From assembly GCF_020379485.1 (NCBI RefSeq), contig NC_063439.1, positions 10,084,466-10,148,465 of the forward strand: a DNA stretch of 64,000 bases, read 5' to 3'. The position numbers and the translations under genes were made by a program. The first letter of the stretch is position 1, and every line of letters begins with the position of its first letter. This DNA is from Brassica napus. Lineage: Eukaryota > Streptophyta > Magnoliopsida > Brassicales > Brassicaceae. Of this stretch, positions 34,651 to 45,900 are shown in pieces. The notes beneath the pieces were generated by a model. That model was not told the DNA's origin and made no database searches. It saw nothing but the letters and a program-made list of their open reading frames with translations.

Positions 34651-36923
34651 TTATTATCCCCTAGCTATATATGGGCTTAACAAAATCAACAATAGTTTTG
34701 GGCTTGTCTACATAAGCGATTGATTAAAATAAATGAAAAATAAAATTTAAAAAAATCGACCAATAGAATTATAACAATTTTTCTGAGAAGCTCTATATTA
34801 ATGCCATGTCAGCAGAAATCACTAAATTGACTTCTCTTTTAATGTATAGGAGGATTTTAAATTAATTTATAATTTGTATGCATCATTTATATTTATAATA
34901 TTATATTACTTTAATAATACATATGATTCTATATATGTTATATTTTAATCGGTTTTGTTGTTTTTACAATCAATTTAGTTATCATTTGCGTAATTTGGAT
35001 TGCATCTCTAAATTCAACTATAATATTTTTTATTCTAAATATATTAAAATTTTGATTAATTTCTTATTTGCATTTATGTGGTTATTGTCTTAAATATGTA
35101 AATATATTTTATGAAGATTATGTATAACTTCAGATATATTATACTTAGAATAAAAAATAATAAAATAAAGTAAAGTGTCTGATTACAAATTACATAAATT
35201 AATATAACGATAATATTCTCAAGTCTCATGCATATATATATAAATTTAGAAACGAACAAAATTGTAACAGTTTTTTAATATTTTATTTTCATTTTAATAT
35301 GTTTTGGGTTGTTCTATGATTTATATTTATAAAATAAATTACTATTCTTATAAAATTAAATATTCTTATCGTAGTTAAATCTATGATTTTAGATATAAGT
35401 TAGATTAGTCGAATCACTCATGTTGTGAGTATATTGAGTTATTGTTATTCTTTCAAATTCAAATAAAATATAATTACTTTTTATTATAACCAAGTCAAAT
35501 CAAATCAATTTTATTTATCGTTTAAACATGCATGTATTGATGTTTTTAAAAATATATTATAAAATAAATTGATGCTCAATAGGAAGTTACATAGATAAGT
35601 AGGTGATACATTTTTGGAAGCTTATGAACACATATTAATATTTACAATAATTAAAATATTTTATAAATTGTAAATAACTTTATGTCTTTGATTTATTTAA
35701 TGGAAACTAAAATTTTATTTTAAATAATATTAAAAATGAGAATTCAGATTTGCTTTGTTATTTTGATTATGGTTATATTAAGTTCCACAAACATAAAATT
35801 TTAAATAAAAATTAATATTAAGAAAACAAATAACTTTAATAATGATAAAATATAATATATCTATTTTGAAACTATTTGATCAAACGATTTTTTTTAATAT
35901 CTCTTAAAAATAAGCAGTAAACAAAATTGTGATTTTATTTGAAAATAATATTATATAAGTAAAATATAATTTATCAATATTTTTTGATGTAATTGGAAGA
36001 TATTATAGTCAATAAAATATATGAAAAATAAATAAAACACTTCAATAATACTAATTATAAACTATTTTTAGTCAATTAAACATATATTAGTTTATGTTTC
36101 TCAATTATTTTATGTAATCTTCTAAGAAAATAGATAGATATATAAAAATACTTCTATTAGTTTGAATATTTTTTGTATTGTTTAAAATTATGTTTTATTA
36201 TCTGTGTAAATTTTTCTTAATGAAATCACATCATATACAAATTTATGTTTTTCATCTAAGAAAATATAGATATAAATATAGTATTTTATTACTTCAAAAG
36301 TATATTTTATGTTATTTAAAAATATTTTTAATGTAATATTACTATTTTGTAAGCTTTCCTTTTTTTGAAATCATATTATATATACATATATTTTCGTTTT
36401 CAATTTGTTTTTTTTTTAACTTTATAAAAAAATTCTTTTTTTATTATAGGTATATGTTTTTGGAAAAATTTTAAAAGGAAACTAAATAAAAAAAAAAATA
36501 GTATTTAATATCTTTAATTGATTAAGGGTATCAGTGTAATCAACCATTGTGAAAGTTAATATGAGAGCGACACATAGGAAATTGACTTCTCAAATAATAT
36601 TATAGAGATTTGTCGATGTTAACTTTTAAAATTATAAAGATTTGTTTTTAAATAACAAAAATCATATTCTCTAACAATGATTAATCGTTACTACCTTAAA
36701 TCAATGAAAAAAAATTTAAACTACATAGTTTATTTTAAAAATTAAACAAAAACTAAATGTTTAATTATTTGCTCGATAATATAAATCTATGAAGCGAAAA
36801 GTTTAATTTTTAAAAAACTTTCTAAATTTGTGAAATGTTACAATATTTTTGAATATGACAATAAAACAATATTTTACTAATCTTTATATATATAGTTACG
36901 ATTTTAATAATGAAATAATAATC

Positions 36924-36926
<3 letters not shown>

Positions 36927-37004
<78 letters not shown>
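36927..37004. repeat. (AT)39 microsatellite
   Basis: 78 bp of uninterrupted AT inside the unit D small Helitron. The same position in unit C (about 16889) has only about ten repeats, so it expanded after duplication. Confidence 0.9.
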
Positions 37005-37007
<3 letters not shown>

Positions 37008-37648
37008 GAAGATACAAATACATATGAAAATTTGAAACAATCTATTCAATGAAAAAATATACCATAAACTTATTATGTTTTAAAAATTGATAGACACATA
37101 TATATTATAATATATATCAATTTAGAATTAAAAACAAAATATTTATATAAAAATAAATGAAAACAAAAAACCCCGCAGTTGCGCGGATCGAAATCTAAAT
37201 ATAGATTAAAACTAAACTGGATACAAATTGGATAAACTCTCTACCAGACCTTCCAAATTTGGCAAACATTGACCAATGAGTTTGCGTAAAGACTTTCCAT
37301 AAAATATGGTTCTCATGTTCGTTTGCCTCTTTTGTAATGGTTTCTTCAGACACAGAATTGGATCTCTTTTATAACAATCATTCATTATAGAGAATTGGTT
37401 CTGGAATTGTATACTAATAATGAAAAAACAACAAAACTCAAAGTGGTACAAAAATAGCAATTAGAAGACTTCACTGATCTACAAAATATCATCTGAAACT
37501 ATATATACTAATAAAGTGATACAAGTAGAATTCACAAGGCTTTTTACCAAACGACAAAACATCAGATACGAGAAGAATACAAAATTGTTCCAAACAATTG
37601 AAAGAACATTAAAACATCAAATTAGTTTATCTTCTTTATTCGCCTTCC

Positions 37649-38635
37649 TCATAGCAGAACAAAAGGATGGTTCTTGAGTTCAAGCGTAGACCACCTCTTG
37701 TTAACGTCTCTCTCCAAGCATCTGCTCAAGAAATCCAGTGCTTCTTTGGATAACCAAGCCGGTACATGAGGCATGCGATCGCTGTGGCCAATGAGATTGA
37801 CCCAATCATCAAAGGCAAGATCACCGTATTCTCCCCAAACTGTTGCTCCGGATAACATCTCCAAGACCGTGCATCCAAAGGCCCACACGTCCGCTCCAAA
37901 GTCCACAAAGCCATGCCCAATAAGCTCCGGAGACATGTACCTCGTGGTGCCTCTCTTGTGGCCGTATCCGTTACCGTACTCGACCGACCCTTTCTCCATA
38001 GCTAATCCAAAATCTCCAATCTTGGTCAAGTACCCGGTAGACCTGAACCGGACAGCGGTAGGGGAGAGTAAGAGGTTGTCGGGTTTGATGTCGCAGTGAA
38101 CGATGTTTCTGTCGTGGATGTAAGTGAGACCAGACAAGACATCTCTAGCGAACACTTTGGCCTCCGACTCAAGAAGCTCGCCGTGATTATCCTCGATCAA
38201 GTCGGCAATGGTTTTGCCAGAGCAATACTCGAGAATCAGATTGTATTGCGTAGAGTAGCCCTCGCGTGCGATCTCGTCGCCGTAGCAACGGACAATGAAC
38301 GGAGATTGTAAACGGATCATGATCCTGCCTTCGTCCATGAGGCTTGAAGCGTGAGAAATCTCTGCGGTTTTGATGGCTCTGTCACCTGTATGGTGTGTCT
38401 TGCTTTTACTGGTACCTAGATAAACCGAACCGTACGCTCCTGTTCCGAGTAAGAGAAGTTTAACCCACGAGGACGAATTGATTCTGCCTCCGTCTAGGGT
38501 TACGTTGTCGGCGGAAGGTTTCTTCGGAAGGGCGGTCTCGAAAGATGCTTTGGTTATCTCTTTGACAGAGATACTAGTATGCTTCTTCTTCATCAAGTTG
38601 GGCTTTCTAACGACCCTCAGAGTAATCTTAGCCAT
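37649..38635 (-). CDS. MAPKKK-type protein kinase, array copy D
   Basis: Single-exon, 328 residues, translation identical to copies A and C, with all kinase motifs intact (Gly loop 64-72, Lys 89, HCD with Asp 182, DFG, GTTRYMSPEL). The downstream 370 bp and upstream 130 bp are also the same or nearly so. Farther upstream (from about 38905) the sequence is unique, so this copy has its own distal promoter. It lies nearest the decayed RPS9M copy and UPF0496. Possible roles are as for copy A: an upstream kinase of a MAPK module or a related signalling kinase, substrate unknown. Confidence 0.92.
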   Translation of the reverse strand: MAKITLRVVRKPNLMKKKHTSISVKEITKASFETALPKKPSADNVTLDGGRINSSSWVKLLLLGTGAYGSVYLGTSKSKTHHTGDRAIKTAEISHASSLMDEGRIMIRLQSPFIVRCYGDEIAREGYSTQYNLILEYCSGKTIADLIEDNHGELLESEAKVFARDVLSGLTYIHDRNIVHCDIKPDNLLLSPTAVRFRSTGYLTKIGDFGLAMEKGSVEYGNGYGHKRGTTRYMSPELIGHGFVDFGADVWAFGCTVLEMLSGATVWGEYGDLAFDDWVNLIGHSDRMPHVPAWLSKEALDFLSRCLERDVNKRWSTLELKNHPFVLL

Positions 38636-39835
38636 ATTCTTCTATGGAAAAGGTTTCGTACGTAGATGGAGAACTAGCAACTTCGTGCTTGTGGAGAATG
38701 GAATGTGATGAAAACAGAAAGAGCTAGGGTGTGAGTTGGGTGGGACTCAAGTTACCTTTTTTATGCTCTTCTCTATTTCCTTTTTCTTTTTTTTTTTTCC
38801 TTTTTTTTTTGTCACTGCTTCTCTATTTCCTTTTTTCATTAGGGTTAAACCCGAACCGCGTACTAGACGTGTAATTTCACTTGGACCACGTATCGGGTAA
38901 TTTTGATTAGTAACTTTTAATAAATTTTATGTGTTTGGGCCTTTGGGCCAGATAACGAATGAGCCTGTCTCATCCAAGAAATAACAATCACCGACTCACT
39001 CGGGATCTGAATCTAGGTCGATCGAGGGTTAAGCTATGGAGGCTGGAGATCGAGAAACTGGAGAATCGAATCTTCGGAGAAAGATAATTTCTATTGTTGG
39101 TTATTCAATTACCTTAGGGGTTCAATAGAGTTCGTTACTATTATTATCAGCCAAGATGGATGGTTTCAGGGATTAAGTGTCTGTATGTGTGGGCTGAGTA
39201 GGCACAATCACATCTTTAACTCTGATGATTAAAAGTAAATATGCTGGATTTGTTGTCTGGTTGGGGGCTTTTGAAAACGTGATTGGACCTTCTCCACCCA
39301 TACCATACAGACCCTTAATCCTGAATCCAAAGCTGAGAGAGAGAGAGAGAGAGAGAGAGCCTCTTGCACTTTGTTTGGTTGTTACTTTTCATCATACAAG
39401 TTGACGACCAGCACACATGCACTCTGATTTTGGTATGTGTCTCTTTTGTTTCACATTTTCTGAATGCTCCTTTTCATTAATTTGTGAATTCGATTTGATG
39501 TGAGCTGGTGAGTATTTGTATGTTTTGTCATCACTCATCAGTAGGATCAAAAATTCTATTTTCTTTGAAAATACTTACATGGAATGACATAAACATTATG
39601 ACTCTCTCTAGCTTTTAGATTCTGCGTTAGTTGAAAACGAAGTGCAGATTCTGGTTTAGGCATAGCGACTCTAGAAGGTTGATGAATCGAAAGCCCTCAC
39701 ATCTGAATCTTTCAGTTGTTTCAAGCTCAAATGATCAGATGACTCTGCCTGAAAAGGCCGACTGCAAAAATCTCTGAAGTCAGGTACAACCATTAAGACA
39801 GTGGTGAGGATGCATTATGAGGTGGATCTCATGAA
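38636..39835. other. Kinase D upstream region and unidentified sequence
   Basis: 38636-38905 is the kinase promoter shared with A and C. After it comes sequence found nowhere else in the window. It contains GGGCCTTTGGGCC (38938-38950, paired site II-like words), a possible plus-strand start at about 39036 reading MEAGDRETGESNLRRK before it stops, and a (GA)n run at 39337-39358. This looks like the 5' end of a lost gene, but I cannot name it. Confidence 0.4.
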
Positions 39836-40555
39836 ATTAGTTGGTGAAACTGTCTATCTCCCTATGCTTGATCACCGTTCTGCTCTTCTCCAAAAACCTT
39901 AGGTAGCCTAAGATATTAAGTGCACCTGTTAATGGCGGTGGATCTACAGGTAAAAAACCCTCTCAGAGATCACCTCTTGGAGTTTTATAATCACTCATTG
40001 CTCGAGTTTCTCTGTTTAGTACAGTAGCTAGTATAAGTAAACACATGATATTGCCATCTCTTTATGCAAATTAACAATCTTACAAGCATTTAATCTGTAC
40101 TCAAAATGTTTGGTATAAAGGTCAAATTGGAGCTATTCAACTGGGTATCAGTAAGTAGGGCATTGCAAAACTGGGATCCACATATGCGGACAGCACTTCC
40201 AGCCGGTAAGCAAGATATTAAACGCATTGTAAAATCTGGTTATAATGTTCCTCAGTTGTTGTCGGTATGTCCGGTTAAATTGATTATTTCCAATGGGTCA
40301 AGCGTTAATTATCTTTCTCTTTATCTCTGTCTTAATTTTCATTGGTTCATAATCTACTTAGGGTTTGGAAGAATCACCGGAAAGTAACTTGTTCTTTTGG
40401 TCCCATTCCTTTTTCTTTCTTGTAGCAACACATTCCTCTATTACGACTCTCGAGTCTTGGAAACTTGAGTTCCGTTGGTTAGCGAGTCACATCGTTTGCA
40501 AGTTTTGTTCATGTTTCTTCAAAAGGTGTATTGACATTCAAGCATAACGAATTAA
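39836..40555 (+). pseudogene. Decayed RPS9M duplicate (exons 2-4 and 3' UTR)
   Basis: Homology to 4165-4985 in the same order: part of exon 2 (CCTATGCTTGATCACCGTTC...GGCGGTGGATCTACAG with a deletion and frameshift at about 39890), exon 3 (40118-40207, with an added TAAG and GAACCAGAT changed to GATCCACAT), the last 20 bp of exon 4 (TCCAATGGGTCAAGCGTTAA at about 40290) and the 3' UTR to about 40550. Exon 1, the rest of exon 4 and the presequence are missing. It cannot make S9. It lies on the far side of the kinase array from the intact gene. Confidence 0.88.
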
Positions 40556-40780
40556 CGATCAACTTATTATATGAATTACATTATTCACTAAATCTTTATT
40601 CTTCATGGTCGGGGTGTCCAATTCTCATAAGTCATAATCAAACAGGAATAGATTCTTTTCGTTTATATATAATTTCCAATTTGAAAACTTGAAACATCTA
40701 GATGAAAACAAAATTGGATAAACTCTCTACCGCACCTTCCAAATTTGGCAAGCATGTTTGCGTAAAGACTTTCCATAAAA
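40556..40780. repeat. Remnant E of the kinase 3' flank
   Basis: Matches 4991-5180 of unit A (GTCCAATTCTCATAA, AAATTGGATAAACTCTCTACC, GTAAAGACTTTCCATAAAA) with many changes, then stops. It follows the RPS9M remnant directly, the same order as at the left edge of unit A, and lacks the Helitron. No kinase coding sequence remains. Confidence 0.7.
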
Positions 40781-41111
40781 GTGCAATGAATGGATAAGAA
40801 ACGCTGTTGATAACTTGTTGTATTCACTTGGATGCCCTCGTTTACATTACTTGCAATAGATGCATCGACTTCTCTATATTTCTTCACTCCCACTACAAGT
40901 ACTAATAAAACTATTAGTTTCCCATCAAAATCCTTGGATATCCCTATTTCTTGCAATCTAAACAAATAATTCTTTTATTTACCTTTCATTTATGATAAAT
41001 GACGAACTACATAATGAAATCAAACCATCTTCTTCTTCTCATTCTCAGTTTCTTCTCCCAACATCATAAACCAAAATAGATTTTGCTTCATCCAAGATCT
41101 CAAGGAATATA
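40781..41111. other. Upstream region of the UPF0496 gene
   Basis: Probably promoter and 5' UTR. CT-rich near 41030. No coding evidence and no clear TATA box identified. Confidence 0.4.
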
Positions 41112-42301
41112 ATGGGCATAAGAGTTTCATCGAAGATCAAAAGGCTTCTTGCATCCACAGGTTTTTAAATTTATGTTTCATTTTTTTGTTACCACTGATG
41201 TTTTTACTACAACGTTCTCTATATTTTGATACAGCTTCGGGAAATTCAAGTCCCAAAGATGGTGATGACGTGGACGTCAGAGAAGAATATGCAAACGCCT
41301 TCCGCACAGAATCATACAATCAGTTTTGGACACGTGTCATTAGTTTAAACCGCAAAAAGCCCACCTTGTCTTCTTCTTCTTCACCGATCGAATCATCCTC
41401 CACGTCAGCTCGTCTCATGTCATACCGCCTCTTCGCACATAACCTGCTAGAACCGGATCCGAACACCGTCAACAGAATCCTGGATTTATCCCGGGTCGGA
41501 CGTCCCGCTCGTTCTCTTCTCGCTGATTACTTCTTGGAGACGGCAAACGCTTTCTTGCTTTGCACGCTATTACTTAAAAACATTCACCGTCTCCGTTCTA
41601 AGTACGAATCTCTGAAACCAAAATTTCAATCGGAGACACATAGTTCGTTGGCTTTCCTTGACCAATTCACGGAGCTATCAAGATGGTTCGACCCGTTTAT
41701 CTCGTCGGGTTCTCGGATCCAGTTAACCAGAACCGGCTGCTTAAGCCTGCTAAAACGGTTAGAGTCTAGCCGAGACAAGACACGAACCAAACTCAAGCTC
41801 ATCAACGGACTAACTCATAGCGCAGGCCTTCTCGTTTTGGCTCTAACCACCACGTTGATTGTTACCATCGCCTCCCACGCCTTTGCTTTGTTCATAGCCG
41901 GTCCGACCCTTTTAACCGGTCGATTCAAACCGGTTGGTCTAAGGAATAAGCTAACGAAAACTGCGGCTCGTCTGGACGTGGCAGCGAAAGGTACTTACAT
42001 CTTAAGCCGTGATTTGGACACGATAAGCCGGTTAGTGACGCGGATAAATGATGAAGTGGAGCACGTACGAGCCATGGCTGAGTTTTGGGCTGGGAGAGGA
42101 TCGGGTCGGGTTCGAGGCGGGGAAGAAGTGGCTCGAGAGTTGAAGAGATGTGAAGAGAGCTTCAGTGAAGAGCTTGATGAGCTTGAAGAACATATCTACT
42201 TGTGTTTCATGACTATTAACCGAGCAAGGAATCTTGTTGTAAGAGAGATTATGCATCCGGATGATCCACCTGATTGCTCATTCGCTCCCAAATCCAAATA
42301 A
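41112..42301 (+). CDS. UPF0496 / DUF677 family protein (At14a-like)
   Basis: Two exons, 41112-41160 and 41235-42301, give 371 residues. The first exon supplies [16 protein letters not shown], the expected start of the At3g49070 family member; the ATG inside the intron would miss it. The protein is largely helical, with a paired hydrophobic segment around residues 215-255 ([20 protein letters not shown], then LFIAGPTLL) that may be a membrane hairpin. A coiled-coil-like C-terminus follows, with [17 protein letters not shown] and [19 protein letters not shown]677 proteins include Arabidopsis At14a, linked to plasma-membrane/cytoskeleton contacts; the biochemical function is not established. The gene has a higher GC content than its surroundings and shows no defect. 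Confidence 0.9.
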
Positions 42302-42989
42302 AAATGTACTAATTTCTAATTATATATATACTTTTTCAGTTACCATTTTAATTGTAAGTCTCCTTTATAGGGCAAAATGCATGTATATAGTAAGTTCTTT
42401 TTCCCAAAACTTGAATTTTCTATAGGTGTCTTCAAATTATTAAATAGAAGATGTAAATTTAATTATAAAATATCTAAAATACAAATAGATGACCAAATAT
42501 ATAAATATACATTATTAATTTGTTTCCGAAAGTTTTTTAATGAACGTGTACGTAACTTTGTTTGAATATCAATAAAACTGTTAAAATTATAAATTATAAA
42601 AAAAATTGAAATTAATAAAAAGAAATTTACATCATGACTTGTAAGATTCTCCTCCAAATCTTCTACATGTGTGTGTATGTTAGGCTTGTATAATAAAAAA
42701 GGATATCAAAAAGAATTACAGGTCGCTAAAATTGGACTAACTTGTGTACCAGTGGTGGTAGGAGAGACTATTCATCGAGAAGGGTGGTCACTTTCTTTTT
42801 CTTTCTTTCTTTTTTATTTTTTCTTATCTTCCAAATTCCAATTAGGTAAATCGGTTGACTCATAACCGAGTCAGCGACTCAACCCGTCCCCATAAAACGA
42901 TTCCGATTCGAGGAATCTCCACTTTTCATAATATATAAAGCAACTTTCTTCCTATTATGGAATCCTTGTAAATCGAGAGAGAGGAAAAG
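42302..42989. other. Intergenic, no gene seen
   Basis: UPF0496 3' region, AT-rich spacer, then a pyrimidine-rich tract at 42790-42840 and the probable promoter and 5' UTR of the U-box kinase gene. No supported ORF. Confidence 0.45.
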
Positions 42990-45900
42990 ATGGGGAGTAT
43001 CGGTGGAGACGAACTAGCTTTAGATGTGGATGAGACGATCTTCGTGGCGGTGGCGGAAGATGTGGAGAGGAGCAAAACGACGCTCTTATGGGCGGCGCGG
43101 AACTTCTCCGGCAAAAAGATTTGCTTGCTTTACGTCCATCGTCCTGCTCGGCCTGCCTCCTGGAGTGAGATCTTCTGCTTCTCTTTCTCCTCTCTAAGTT
43201 TACTTGTTTTGCGGTCAATTATGGAGTCTTTGTGGATGATGTATCGATCTGTTGAATTTTCACGGAATCTGAAAAATTGAAATGATCCTGGGTGAAGCGA
43301 ATAAACCTTTTAATATATTTGCTCATGAATCATGATTGAACTTCAGATACAGGCTTGATGGTGACAGTAGTAGTTTGGTTATGGTGTAATAAGATTAGCT
43401 ACATTGTGCAGGACTCTGTTGGTTTGCTTGTCTTTTAATGTAAAATCTAATCTCTCCTTGTGGAGATTGATGACTTTCCTTTTACCACTCTGATATTATT
43501 TTTGTTTACTTACAGCGCACAAGAAACTTGCCGGTGGTACCTTTAGGAAACATGCTGTCAAGGTCATTGAGCGTGTTGATAAACAAAAAGTGGACGAGCT
43601 TATGGATTCTTATCTACGCCTTTTATCTAAAACTGAGGTATTCATTTCTCTCTCTTTTTCGTGTATTGGTGTTCAAGTTTCATTGAAATAAGGCAACTCC
43701 CGTTGTGAGATGTAATTGTTCATATAAACATTTAATCTAAACGGAAAAAAAGAAACCGTGTGCTGTGTTGTTTCGGTCCTCGAATGTATAGAGCCTATTT
43801 TATCTTTTTGGCATTCCTAGTCAGGAACCTTCAACTAGTGAATTTGACATAGTTATTTTTAGGTTCAAACAGATAAACTTTGCATTGCGGGACAAAATAT
43901 CGAGGAAGGTATCGTAGACCTGATTGCTCGACACAATATTAAGTGGTTCGTAATGGGAGCTGCATCAGATAAGCATTACTCATGGTATGATACTATATTT
44001 CATCTTATTAAATGTTTTTCATCTGAACCCTGACATTCACATTATCCATTTATATTTGAAATGCTAGGAGAATGACGGATTTGAAGTCCAAGAAAGCCAT
44101 ATTCGTTTGCAAAAATGCTCCTGATTCCTGTCATATTTGGTTTCTGTGCAAAGGTTACCTCATCTTTACAAGGTAAACCCTTTTTGCCTTTTGAAGGTTG
44201 CAGAAAGAGTGAATGACGTTATGCTAGTCTAGCACCTTTAGTTAACTACTTCTACTATCCTTTTTTGTTTTATACCTTTATTCATATAACTAAAAGAAAT
44301 ATTCTTAAAAACAGGACAACAAATGACGATACTAGTAACACACAAACAATGCCTCCCCTAGTACAGCTGGATTCAGATACTGAGACAAGGAGATCAGAAA
44401 AACTGGAATCCTCTTATATGAGGCGAAGATTAAGATATTGGCGTAGCCTCCTTGAACAAGGTAGCGTTTGGCTTGGATTTTGCAAGACTCCTCTGCATAT
44501 CATATCCTTTGCTATCAGTTGTAACTTTGGTTCGGAATTGTGCAGATGGTGAGAAAGACACAGGTCAACTGGAGAGAGAAAAGGTAGAACCAAGTCCAAC
44601 TACTCATTCATCTTCAGGTTCGGGTTCTTCCTTTGGAGAGCCGGTTGGTCCAGAGCCGGCTAGCCCGGATTTAGTTGGCTCAGATACCTTGACTCCCTCA
44701 AATGTCCAGGTACTAGAGTTCGCTTCGTCTTTACATTCATATTTCATACTGATGATACTGTACTGGTCATGCAGTAACTATAATTCCCTTTAGTGCTTCC
44801 ATTGCGTAAGAAGACATTAATTTCCCAAACAATTCCAGGGGCCTGTCTGTCTCAAATTGTTGATATAGAGATGTTTCAAAATGTGACTTTGTATAAACGA
44901 TATATGAGAGTAGTTTTGTCTTTGTAATATATTGAAAGCTCTACCTGAAATTAACATGATGCTGTAACTTTTTAGTAGCATTAAACTGCCTGGTAATGAG
45001 ATGATCCTGTTGAATTGCAGGAGAGGAAACGTGAAGGGAATGTAGCGCGCGAAGTTCATAGGTATGATAAAGCAATGCATGATATCAGCCAATCAGAGAG
45101 AACTGTATATGGAGAAGCTCGGAACGGATGGAAAGAGGATGACAGTACCATGGAGGCTTTATGCAAGGTAAAAAGTCCAATTCATTTATTAGTTATCAAA
45201 GAATTGGAGATACATAGATTGCTGAAACTAGGTACGGAACTTCTTCAGTTGATCATATATAGATTCTCTTAGAGAGTAAAATCTTAAGATGAGAAAGCTT
45301 TGCTTCAGAGGGCGTTATACATTTTGCTGTCAAGACCTATACTTGAATTGTTGATGCCAGTGCTGGAGATTCTTAAACCACTGGCACTTTGTCGGACTCG
45401 TTTCTCTCGGTTTAACTTTTTTTTTTCTTCTCATGCCATCTCACAGGCAAAAGCCTTAGACGGCTTATGCAGTAAGGAGTTGAGTCGAAGAAAGAAATTA
45501 GAGGAATTGCTGGAGAAAGAAAAGGATGAAGTAAAGACGGTAATAGAGCAGAACAATGGATTCATGAGAAAGCTTCAGATAGTTCAGGGTGATAATCTTA
45601 GGTTGGAGAGCCAGATAACGAAACTACAAGACTTGGAAAAAGAACACGGTGAGAAATTTGACACTGCTATGGAACTCTTGAAAAGCTTCAGGCAGAAAAG
45701 GGATGAGATCCGGATCGATCACGAGAACGCGATAAAGGAAGTAAACGCATTGAAGAGATTGATAAAAGGAAAGTCTGTGGAGTCTTCAGGTTCAGAAATG
45801 CTCGACTATTCTTTTATGGAAATCAATGAAGCTACTAACGAGTTTGATCCGTCCTGGAAGCTTGGAGAAGGCAAATACGGAAGTGTGTACAAAGGGAATC

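Larger units (their letters stand above)
30059..34854 (-). mobile_element. 4.8-kb Helitron with captured PPIP5K exons
   Basis: On the minus strand it starts TCCTCCTATACATTAAAAGA (34854) and ends GCCTGCACAGGGTGCGAGCC...GGTCACCTAG (30059), flanked by A and T. Its 3' hairpin (CTGTGC...GCACCC) is weaker than in neighbours. The interior contains AT-rich filler, a nine-exon gene fragment (31828-33415), a tandem duplication and a hAT-type insertion. There is no Rep/helicase gene. Confidence 0.75.
29974..36608 (-). mobile_element. 6.6-kb Helitron inserted in the small Helitron
   Basis: On the minus strand it starts TCTCTATAATATTATTTGAG (36608) and ends with hairpin CCCGTGCATGAGCACGGG then AAATTCACCTAG (29974). 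Flanks TTAAATA and TTTG rejoin to the uninterrupted TTAAATATTTGCCGATG of unit C (about 16570). It is mostly AT-rich and noncoding (34855-36607). It holds another Helitron of the same terminal type at 30059-34854. Confidence 0.82.
29709..37198 (+). mobile_element. Small Helitron of unit D, split by later insertion
   Basis: The two halves, 29709-29973 and 36609-37198, match the intact copies at 13165-13956 and 16319-17104. The 3' end is hairpin CCCCGCAGTTGCGCGG plus ATCGAAATCTAA. A (TA)39 tract interrupts its right half. Confidence 0.8.
29624..38905. repeat. Tandem unit D
   Basis: Starts at the shared junction, carries the small Helitron (split by a 6.6-kb Helitron) and intact kinase D, then ends about 270 bp upstream of that kinase, where it changes to unrelated sequence. 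It lacks region X. Confidence 0.65.

Noticed and set aside
36822..37049. 75-residue ORF with a YIYIYI run
   Set aside because: Direct translation of the (AT)39 microsatellite.
39670..39760. A box C/D snoRNA (TTGATGA ... CTGA)
   Set aside because: The C box lacks the purine before TGATGA, and no terminal stem or matched C'/D' boxes were found.
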